Notes under the pieces: model-generated
The model's input: the letters and a program-made list of their open reading frames with translations, nothing else
Told to the model about the DNA's origin: nothing
The model's database searches: none
In this document: positions 17,252 to 24,512 of the stretch, in pieces
How positions within the stretch are numbered: the first letter of the stretch is position 1
Layout of the letters: each line of letters starts with the position of its first letter
Program-made: the position numbers and the translations under genes
Source of the DNA: Paraburkholderia sp.
Lineage (GTDB): Bacteria > Pseudomonadota > Gammaproteobacteria > Burkholderiales > Burkholderiaceae
Length of the DNA stretch: 64,000 nucleotides
Assembly: GCF_024281035.1 (NCBI RefSeq)
Contig: NZ_JAMXLH010000058.1
Location: 1 to 64,000, forward strand
Reading direction: 5' to 3'

Positions 17252-17343
17252 ATGAGCAGGCTCATCAATATCGACAACGGCGCACGTTGACGGACATCCG
17301 CGTCATCGACGGCGGCCGTATCGTTCATACCAGGACGATCGCC
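17252..17343 (+). pseudogene. Remnant of an apc1-like gene (hydantoinase A N terminus), frameshifted
   Basis: About 90 bp matching the first codons of the intact gene at 29528 at roughly 88% by eye. It starts MSRLINIDNG, then a one-base deletion near 17280 causes a stop (GAR*). With the frame restored it continues LTDIRVIDGGRIVHTRTI. Homology stops near 17343 and unrelated sequence leads into the DUF1329 gene. It sits exactly where the start codon of the intact gene lies relative to the module. Confidence 0.8.
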
Positions 17344-17501
17344 TGTCTTTCCTCTTCTCCTGATTTCATCGCTATGCGGACTTTGTCAGCGTGTTCCAGG
17401 CGGAATGCCGCCGGAAGCCGTTGAAAAAAAATCTACAAATAAGAAGTCCTGAGTTTGTCGCAATACGCACCACGAACGACGTAGAAATCGCAAGGAGAGA
17501 C

Positions 17502-18866
17502 ATGATGAGGAAGCACACAGTGGGTGCCGTGTCAGCAATCGCGGCCGCCTTGATGCTCGTGGCCGGCGCAGCCGCCGCGGACGATCTCACGCCCGCAGGC
17601 GCCGAGCGTGGGGCCAGCAAGGATGGCCTCGTGCCGGCCTTTTCCGGCGGGGGGGCAACGCCTGCTGGATGGGAGTGGGGCAAGTTCCGCGGCGACTTCT
17701 GGAAGCATAAGGACGAGAAGCCCCTTTACTCGATCGATGCAACGAACGTCGACAAATACGCGGACAAGCTCTCACCGGGCCAGGTTCAGCTGCTCAAACA
17801 GCAGAAGGGCTACCGGATGGATGTCTATCCGTCGCATCGCGAATGTCAGCTCCCGGAATTTGCCCAACAGAATTCAAAGGCGAATCTCACTTCGGCGAAG
17901 CTCGATTCATCCGGCGAAGTGATCCAGACTGCGGCGCTCCCGGGCGTGGCGTTCCCGGCGCCGAAAAACGGCGCCGAAGCCATCCTGAACTACGAAACGC
18001 GGTACCGCGGCGTAGGGGTTGAGTGGGCGCAATACATCACGACGATTTCCCCACGCCCGGGCAGCACCGAGTGGATCGACGTGGTCGGCCCGCAGGTTTT
18101 CTACGTCCCTGCGGGCAAGCAAGGCAAGACCTCGCCGCAGGACGTCGACCAGCTCAATTTCGCCGCCTACTTCGCGATGGAGTCGCCCGCGGCGCTGGCC
18201 GGCCAGGCCTTCGTGCAGCGGCAGTACTTCGACAAGACACCCGAAACGTTCTACTACTTCCCTGGGCAGCGGCGCGTGAGACGCATGCCGGCCTATACGC
18301 ACGACGCGCCGCTCATCGGCTTCGAAAACCAGTATCTGATCGACGAGGCCAATATGTTCAACGGCTCCATCGACCGGTTCAACTGGAAGCTCATCGGCAA
18401 GAAGGAAATGATCGTGCCGTACGACTCGTTCGGCATGTACAGGTTCAAGAGCAAGCTGCACGACGTTGCCACGCCTGACGGCATCGCTGCCGACAATCGG
18501 CGCTACGAGATACACCGCGTCTGGGTCGTCGAAGCGACCGTGAAGCCCAGCGCACGTCACGTCGATTCGAAGAAAGTCCTCTATCTGGACGAGGACAGCT
18601 GGCTGGCGCTCGTCGGCGAGGACTTCGATGCACAGGGCAAGCTGTGGAAGGTGCGGGAAAGCTATCCGATCCCGGTCTGGGAGCTGGGCGGCGCCTGCGA
18701 CAACGAGCCGTTCGTGCAGTACGACGTGATCAACGGGCGTTACGTATTCGATCAGTCGTCGATCGGTCAGGGCAAGGATATTCGCTGGTATCAGAAGATC
18801 GACGATCCGCGATTCAAGCCTGATTTCTACACTTCCGAGTCACTGCGGTCGGTCAGCGAGCGCTGA
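17502..18866 (+). CDS. DUF1329 outer-membrane-associated protein
   Basis: 454-residue exported protein of the DUF1329 family. It has a clear Sec signal peptide (basic MMRKH, hydrophobic stretch AIAAALMLVAGAAAA, cleavage near residue 25). The mature start DDLTPAGAERGASKDGLVPAFSGGG and later YPSHRECQLPEF, RVRRMPAYTHDAP and EVRRVWVVEA-like (YEIHRVWVVEATVKP) blocks are typical of the family. DUF1329 proteins have a LolA/LolB-like fold by family knowledge and usually travel with DUF1302 and an MMPL pump. ATG 17502 follows AAGGAGAGAC; ATG 17505 is equally possible. First gene of the envelope operon, under module A. Probable role: handling a lipophilic compound in the periplasm. Confidence 0.88.
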   Translation: MMRKHTVGAVSAIAAALMLVAGAAAADDLTPAGAERGASKDGLVPAFSGGGATPAGWEWGKFRGDFWKHKDEKPLYSIDATNVDKYADKLSPGQVQLLKQQKGYRMDVYPSHRECQLPEFAQQNSKANLTSAKLDSSGEVIQTAALPGVAFPAPKNGAEAILNYETRYRGVGVEWAQYITTISPRPGSTEWIDVVGPQVFYVPAGKQGKTSPQDVDQLNFAAYFAMESPAALAGQAFVQRQYFDKTPETFYYFPGQRRVRRMPAYTHDAPLIGFENQYLIDEANMFNGSIDRFNWKLIGKKEMIVPYDSFGMYRFKSKLHDVATPDGIAADNRRYEIHRVWVVEATVKPSARHVDSKKVLYLDEDSWLALVGEDFDAQGKLWKVRESYPIPVWELGGACDNEPFVQYDVINGRYVFDQSSIGQGKDIRWYQKIDDPRFKPDFYTSESLRSVSER

Positions 18867-18941
18867 AGCACGATGTGTGGATGACCGGGCCGGCGTGCGC
18901 CGATGGCGCCCGCCGGCATCCAGAGGAGATGCGGAGGGGTG

Positions 18942-20786
18942 ATGGAGACGAAGAAAATTGTCGGGCGGACAACGATTTCGCTCGCAGTCCTAAGCGCGGT
19001 GACATCGAGCGCGTACGGGTACGATTTCACGACGGGATTCAACGATCTGAAGGGGTCGTGGGTGACCAACCTCACGGCAGGTGCCGGGATCCGGACCAGG
19101 AGTCCGAGTTGTTCGCTCACAGGCGATCCGAACGCGTTCGGCTGCGGCGACGCGGCGAACGTCAATCAATGGGGGTTTGGCGACAACGGCGACCTGAATT
19201 ACCGCAAGGGGCAGCCATTCAGCACTTACCTGAGTGCGACCAGCGAACTGCTGCTGACGATGCCGAGCGAGGGGCTCAAGTTCATGGTCCGCGGCACGGG
19301 CATGTACGACTTCCTCGCGAAAGACACGAACCGGACGCCGCTATCGAGCACCGCGGCGGCGCAGGTGGTCTATAACGCGCAGTTGCTCGACTTGTGGGGC
19401 GAGAAAGATTTCACGCTAGCCGGGCGATCCGCTCACGTGCGACTCGGCAACCAGGTGATCAACTGGGGCGAGAGCATCTTCGCGCAGAGCGGCATCAACG
19501 TAACGAATTCGCTCGACGTCCAGAAGCTGCTGATTCCGGGTACGCAGCTCAAGCAGGCGCTGCTCCCGGCGCCCATGCTGAGCTTCGCCGGGGATCTTTC
19601 CCACGGGTTCAGCACTGAGGGCTACTACCAGTTTCAGTGGAACGGCAACCGCTACCCGCCGGTCGGCACGTTCTGGTCGACGACGAACGGCTTTGGCCGC
19701 GGCGCGGAGCCGTTCACGCTCAACACGAACAACCTCAACGTGGCCGGCCCGAGCGCGGGCACGATTGCAACCGCGATGGGGGGGCCGGGCGCGGCAGGCA
19801 ATCAGGATACGCTGAATGCGATCAGGAACGGTCTTGTCAACGGCGCATTCGCGGGGCCGCCGTTTTTCGATGTCGGCCTTCCATCCGCGACGAAACTGCC
19901 CGCGAAATACCGGCCGCAGTTCGGTGTGAAATTCAACTTTGCGCCGAGTTCCATCGGTGCGAACTTCGCGGTGTATTACGAGAACTACATCGACAAATCC
20001 CCGGTGATCACGTCGTTGGCGAACGGGACGACGCAATTCTCGTATCTCGGGAACCGCCAGTTGTTCGGCGCCAGTACCAATTTCGGGCTCGGCGACTGGG
20101 CGATCGGCGCCGAGGTGTCGTATCGCCCGCGCGATGCGGTGGCGTTGTCGAGCTGCTTCGGCGCAGGCGGTCCGCTCGACCTGAACACGAATGGCGTAGC
20201 GGGCGCCGATTGTCAGCAGTGGGTCGACAAGAAGAAGTTCCAGTTCGACCTCAACGGCCTGCTGGCGCTGACGCGCAGCGAGTATCCGTTCCTGAAGCTG
20301 CTCGGCGCGGATTCGGCCGCCCTGACGTGGGAACTGACGTGGATCTATTACCCCGGCCTGAGTTCGAGCGGCGTCACGCACACGGTCAACGGCCAGACGG
20401 TCACACAGGTACCGGCAGCCGGCTATCTGCCGTGGCTGAACAATAACTCGGGTCTCGGTTATCCCATCGCGATGGCGCAGGGTACGTCGAGTTCGGTCGG
20501 CGCGACGATCGATTTCAACTGGACCTATGACGGCACGCTGATTCCCGGCTGGCAGGTCACGCCAGGCATGACGTTCTCGGACGCGCTCTACGGTTATACG
20601 CCGACGTTCACCGCGAACTACCTGCAGGGTGCGAAGTCGCTGAACCTCTATTTGCTGTTCAACCAGAATCCGACCGTCTGGCAGGCGGGCATCAACTACA
20701 CGATGTTCTGGGGCGGGCATCAGACGGTGGGGCAGCCGTATGCAGACCGGAATTTCGTCGGGTTGTTCGTGACCCGGAATTTCTGA
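18942..20786 (+). CDS. DUF1302 outer-membrane beta-barrel-like protein
   Basis: 614-residue exported protein. The signal peptide (METKKIVGRTTISLAVLSAVTSSAYG, cleavage near residue 26) is followed by a mature part rich in alternating aromatic/polar strands, with the family-typical ARLGNQVINWGES-like block (VRLGNQVINWGESIF). The last residue is phenylalanine (TRNF), the usual C-terminal signal of outer-membrane barrels. It lies 75 bp after the DUF1329 gene; the start at 18942 has GGAGG 5-6 nt upstream. Family knowledge links DUF1302/DUF1329 pairs with catabolism of hydrophobic substrates. I infer an outer-membrane channel or binding protein for the compound degraded by the neighbouring operons. 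Confidence 0.87.
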   Translation: METKKIVGRTTISLAVLSAVTSSAYGYDFTTGFNDLKGSWVTNLTAGAGIRTRSPSCSLTGDPNAFGCGDAANVNQWGFGDNGDLNYRKGQPFSTYLSATSELLLTMPSEGLKFMVRGTGMYDFLAKDTNRTPLSSTAAAQVVYNAQLLDLWGEKDFTLAGRSAHVRLGNQVINWGESIFAQSGINVTNSLDVQKLLIPGTQLKQALLPAPMLSFAGDLSHGFSTEGYYQFQWNGNRYPPVGTFWSTTNGFGRGAEPFTLNTNNLNVAGPSAGTIATAMGGPGAAGNQDTLNAIRNGLVNGAFAGPPFFDVGLPSATKLPAKYRPQFGVKFNFAPSSIGANFAVYYENYIDKSPVITSLANGTTQFSYLGNRQLFGASTNFGLGDWAIGAEVSYRPRDAVALSSCFGAGGPLDLNTNGVAGADCQQWVDKKKFQFDLNGLLALTRSEYPFLKLLGADSAALTWELTWIYYPGLSSSGVTHTVNGQTVTQVPAAGYLPWLNNNSGLGYPIAMAQGTSSSVGATIDFNWTYDGTLIPGWQVTPGMTFSDALYGYTPTFTANYLQGAKSLNLYLLFNQNPTVWQAGINYTMFWGGHQTVGQPYADRNFVGLFVTRNF

Positions 20787-20817
20787 TGGGTGAACCCGTT
20801 GGGTGAACCCGTGAGGC

Positions 20818-20838
20818 GCGGCGCACACGGTGCGCCGC
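20818..20838 (+). repeat. Intercistronic hairpin
   Basis: Perfect 9-bp stem GCGGCGCAC / GTGCGCCGC with loop ACG, between the DUF1302 and RND genes. It is preceded by a short direct repeat (TGGGTGAACCCG twice, 20787-20812). No T-tract, so probably differential mRNA stability or partial attenuation within the operon. Confidence 0.55.
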
Positions 20839-20862
20839 TGAAACATTTGAAGGGGTAATGTC

Positions 20863-23223
20863 GTGCTCAATCGTCTAGTCAGCCGGCTGGAAAAAGGCTT
20901 CTTCGGCCACCGAGCGATCGTGCTGGTGGTGATCGGCCTGTTTACCGCCGTCATGGCGGTCTTCGCTGTGCAGTTGCGGATGGACGCCGGCTTCGAGAAG
21001 CAGATGCCGATCGGCCATGAATACATCAAGACGTTTCAGCAGTACCGGAACGATCTGCTCGGCGCGAACCGGATCACCTTCGTCGTGCGGGCCCGCAAGG
21101 GTTCCATCTGGTCGAAGGAGGGGTTGACGCGTCTGTACAAGGTGACTCAGGCCGTCACCTACCTGCCGAACGTCGACCGGATCGGTGTCCGGTCGCTGTG
21201 GACGCCGAACGCGTTCGTCAATGAAATTACCGATGAAGGCTTTCGCGCCGAACCGATCATCTCGGGCAACATCACGCCCGACCAGTTGACGCCCGGGATC
21301 GTCGCGCAGATCCGTCGCGCGACGACGCTCGGCGGCTATGTCGGCACGCTCGTCTCGCATGGCGAAGACAGCGCGATGATCACGGCCGAACTGAACGAGC
21401 GCGATCGCTTCGGCAAGTCGCTCGATTACGTCGCGTTCAACCATCTGATGGAAGCGAAGATTCGCAAGCCGTTCGAGGATGCCGGCTACGAAGTCCAGAT
21501 CATTGGTTTCGCGAAACAGATCGGCGACATCGCCGATGGCGCCACCGCCGTGCTCGGCTTCTGCGGGATCGCGCTGCTGCTGACCGCGCTCGCGGTCTAC
21601 TGGTACTGCCATTCGGTCCGCTTCACGGTGCTGCTGATCTCCTGCTCGCTGACGTCGCTCGTCTGGCAGTTCGGCACGCTGAAGCTGCTGGGCTTCGGTC
21701 TCGATCCGCTTGCGGTGCTCGTGCCGTTCCTCGTATTCGCGATCGGGGTGTCGCACGGCGTGCAGCAGGTCAATTTCATCGTGCGCGAGATCTCGCATGG
21801 ACATAGTTCGTTCGACGCCGCGCGTCACAGTTTCAGCGGCCTGCTCATCCCCGGCGTGCTGGCGCTCGTGACCGCATTCGTGTCGTTTATCACGCTGTTG
21901 CTGATCCCGATTCCGATGGTGCGCGAGCTGGCGATCACCGCGTCGCTCGGCGTTGCGTACAAGATCGTGACGAACCTGATCCTGCTGCCGGTCGCAGCGT
22001 CGTGCTTCAACTTCTCGAAAGCCTACGCGGATAGCGCGCTCGATCGCAGCCAGCGGCGCTCGGCGTGGCTGCGCCCGCTGGCGAGGGTGGCCGAGCCGAA
22101 ATACGCGGCTGTCACGCTCGCGTTGACTGTGGTGGTGTTCGCGCTTGCGGCCTGGCAAAGCCGCGACCGCGTGATCGGCACGCTGCAGCCGGGCGCGCCG
22201 GAGTTGCGCGCGGATGCACGATTCAACCGCGATGCGACATCGATCGCGGGCCACTACGACATGGGCCTCGACTGGCTCACGGTCGCGATCGAGTCGAACG
22301 GAAAGGCGTGCGACAACCCGGCGGTCGGCCTGTATGAGGACGACTTCTCGGCGGCGATGCGAACCGAGCCGGGCGTGGTATCCGTACAGTCGTATTCGGC
22401 GATGCTGCGCACCTATAACGCGGGCTACAACGAAGACTATCCGAAGATGAACGTCGTCCCGATCGCCGCGGAAAACTATGGCGCGGAGTCGGTCGACGTC
22501 GGGCGTTTGAAGGGATACATGAAATCCGACTGCGGCATGACGGCGGTCCATCTGTACCTGACCGATCACAAGGCAACGACGATCAACCGGATTCTCGACG
22601 ACGTGAAGCAATACCGCACGTCGCACCCGTTCCCGGGCATCACTGTCCGTCTCGCCGCGGGGAATGCGGGCGTGCTGGCGGCCACCAATGACGAAGTGGC
22701 GCGCAGCGAATTGCCGATGATGCTCTATGTGTACGCCGCAATCCTGATTCTCGTGTTCCTCGCATACCGCGATTGGCGCGCGATGCTGGCCTGCTGCGTG
22801 CCGCTGTCCGTCGCGACTTTCATCGGCTACTGGTTCATGAAGGAACTGCAGATCGGCCTGACCGTCGCCACGCTGCCCGTCATGGTGCTCGCGGTGGGCA
22901 TCGGCGTCGATTACGCGTTCTACATCTATAACCGGTTGCAAGTGCATCTGGCCGGCGGCCAGAACATCGTGAAGGCGGTTCAGCACGCGATGCTGGAAGT
23001 CGGCGTTGCGACGATCTTCACGGCGATCACGCTGGCGATCGGCGTGGCGACGTGGAGCTTCTCGGCGCTGAAGTTTCAGGCCGACATGGGCAAGCTGCTC
23101 GCGTTCATGTTCCTCGTCAATCTGCTGATGGCGATGACCGCATTGCCCGCGCTGGCGTCGGTTCTCGAACGCTGGTTCCCGCGCAGCAAGCCGGCGCGCG
23201 CGCCGGGCCTGTTCAGCCACTGA
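20863..23223 (+). CDS. MMPL/RND-family inner-membrane transporter
   Basis: 786-residue RND-superfamily protein of the HAE3/MMPL kind. It has one N-terminal helix (about 17-37), a periplasmic loop, a block of five or six helices (about 225-390) with FVLFAIGVSHGVQQVNF-type sequence (FLVFAIGVSHGVQQVNF), a second periplasmic loop, and a second helix block (about 620-775) with LAVGIGVDYAFYIYNRL. These two motifs contain the proton-relay aspartate/histidine positions of the family. The start is GTG 20863 with AAGGGG upstream. Known relatives move lipids and hydrophobic molecules. Linked to DUF1302, DUF1329 and a YCF48 protein, it likely forms a trans-envelope system; import or export direction cannot be told. 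Confidence 0.9.
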   Translation: MLNRLVSRLEKGFFGHRAIVLVVIGLFTAVMAVFAVQLRMDAGFEKQMPIGHEYIKTFQQYRNDLLGANRITFVVRARKGSIWSKEGLTRLYKVTQAVTYLPNVDRIGVRSLWTPNAFVNEITDEGFRAEPIISGNITPDQLTPGIVAQIRRATTLGGYVGTLVSHGEDSAMITAELNERDRFGKSLDYVAFNHLMEAKIRKPFEDAGYEVQIIGFAKQIGDIADGATAVLGFCGIALLLTALAVYWYCHSVRFTVLLISCSLTSLVWQFGTLKLLGFGLDPLAVLVPFLVFAIGVSHGVQQVNFIVREISHGHSSFDAARHSFSGLLIPGVLALVTAFVSFITLLLIPIPMVRELAITASLGVAYKIVTNLILLPVAASCFNFSKAYADSALDRSQRRSAWLRPLARVAEPKYAAVTLALTVVVFALAAWQSRDRVIGTLQPGAPELRADARFNRDATSIAGHYDMGLDWLTVAIESNGKACDNPAVGLYEDDFSAAMRTEPGVVSVQSYSAMLRTYNAGYNEDYPKMNVVPIAAENYGAESVDVGRLKGYMKSDCGMTAVHLYLTDHKATTINRILDDVKQYRTSHPFPGITVRLAAGNAGVLAATNDEVARSELPMMLYVYAAILILVFLAYRDWRAMLACCVPLSVATFIGYWFMKELQIGLTVATLPVMVLAVGIGVDYAFYIYNRLQVHLAGGQNIVKAVQHAMLEVGVATIFTAITLAIGVATWSFSALKFQADMGKLLAFMFLVNLLMAMTALPALASVLERWFPRSKPARAPGLFSH

Positions 23224-23233
23224 CTATCGCAAC

Positions 23234-23280
23234 TGCAATTCGTAGCTGCAATTCGCGGCTGCAATTCGCGATGCAATTCG
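23234..23280 (+). repeat. Short tandem repeat of TGCAATTCG
   Basis: Four copies of TGCAATTCG at 23234, 23247, 23260 and 23272 (periods 13, 13, 12) in the 118-bp gap between the RND and YCF48-like genes. A fifth partial (GGTGCAAC) follows. Function unknown; could be slippage-derived or a protein-binding array. Confidence 0.75.
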
Positions 23281-23341
23281 CGGGTGCAACGACAGCAATG
23301 CAGTCGTGAGCACCCGCAGGAACCATTACAGAGATTCAACC

Positions 23342-24322
23342 ATGATCAAGACGCTTGTTACCGGGTTCGCGCTCTGCGCGGCCACAGTCTGTGCGGCCCC
23401 GGCGGCGCTCGCACAATCCGGCGGAACGGTCGCGGCCTGGTCCGCCAGGCCGGCGCACGCGTGGGTAGCGCCGACCCGCATGATGCTGATGGACGCCGCG
23501 CGCGCGGGCGCGCGCATCGTCGTGGTCGGCGAGCACGGCCTCGTTCTGCTGTCCGACGACGACGGCAAGTCGTTCCGGCAGGCGCGTACCGTGCCGGTTT
23601 CGGCGACGCTGTCGGCTGTAACGTTCACCGATGCGCAGCACGGCTGGGCAGTCGGTCAGTGGGGCGTGATTCTTGCGACGACCGACGGCGGTGAGACGTG
23701 GCAGAAGCAACGCATGGACATCACGGTGGACCAGCCGCTGTTCTCGGTGCTCTTTACGAGCGGAAAGGACGGGATCGCGGTGGGCCTGTGGTCGCTGATG
23801 CTCGCGACGCACGACGGCGGCAAGACGTGGGCCAAAGTGACGGTGCCGAAGCCGCCCGGCGCCAGCAGGGCGGACCGCAACCTGTATCACATCTTCGCGG
23901 ACCGGCAGGGGGCGCTGTACATCGACTCGGAGCAGGGGATGGTACTGAAATCGACCGACGACGGCGCGAACTGGAATTACCTCGCCACGGGTGGTAAAGG
24001 CACGTTGTGGTCGGGTGTGGCGATGCCCGACGGGCGAATCGTGGTAGGCGGCCTGCTTGGCAGTCTGTTCCAGAGCGGCGATGGCGGCGCAACGTGGTCG
24101 CCTCTGAATCCGGGCACGAAGAGCTCGATTACCGATCTCGTTACAACCGGCAACGGGCTGCTGGGCGTTGGGCTCAACGGGCTCGTGTTTCGGCAACGCG
24201 AGGGCAGTGCATCGTTCGAGATCCATCAGCGCCAGGACCGGGCGGCAGTCACGGCGGCCGTGATCGCCGCGACCGGAAAGCCGGTTCTCGTTTCGGAGGA
24301 TGGCGTGCTGGTCACGCACTGA
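23342..24322 (+). CDS. YCF48/BNR-repeat periplasmic protein
   Basis: 326-residue exported beta-propeller protein. The signal peptide MIKTLVTGFALCAATVCAAPAALAQ is cleaved near residue 25. Repeated BNR/YCF48 elements follow, such as LVLLSDDDGKSF, VILATTDGGETW, LMLATHDGGKTW, MVLKSTDDGANW and SLFQSGDGGATW, spaced about 40-50 residues apart. The photosystem II assembly factor YCF48 has the same fold, but here the family is a general scaffold found beside MMPL pumps and DUF1302/DUF1329 genes. Start at ATG 23342. Last gene of the envelope operon; it likely assembles or docks the transporter in the periplasm. Confidence 0.88.
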   Translation: MIKTLVTGFALCAATVCAAPAALAQSGGTVAAWSARPAHAWVAPTRMMLMDAARAGARIVVVGEHGLVLLSDDDGKSFRQARTVPVSATLSAVTFTDAQHGWAVGQWGVILATTDGGETWQKQRMDITVDQPLFSVLFTSGKDGIAVGLWSLMLATHDGGKTWAKVTVPKPPGASRADRNLYHIFADRQGALYIDSEQGMVLKSTDDGANWNYLATGGKGTLWSGVAMPDGRIVVGGLLGSLFQSGDGGATWSPLNPGTKSSITDLVTTGNGLLGVGLNGLVFRQREGSASFEIHQRQDRAAVTAAVIAATGKPVLVSEDGVLVTH

Positions 24323-24512
24323 ACGGCGCACTGGAAAAAATCGGCAGAAAGGTGTGGTGCAACAGCGGGCTTGCTTAGCAAGCGCGTCGTCCACGCGAAC
24401 GCTGTCACGGAATCCTTGTGGCAATTTCGACGGAGAACTCCCCCTTCTCCGTCTTTTCTTTGGCCGCTCAGGGTTGGCGTCGCAGTCCCGTCGCGATTGA
24501 CGTCGACGATCG

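Noticed and set aside
20875..23220. 781-codon antisense frame opposite the RND gene
   Set aside because: Composition (runs of R, H, E, Q) is typical of a shadow frame; the plus strand is a textbook MMPL protein with a start and ribosome site.
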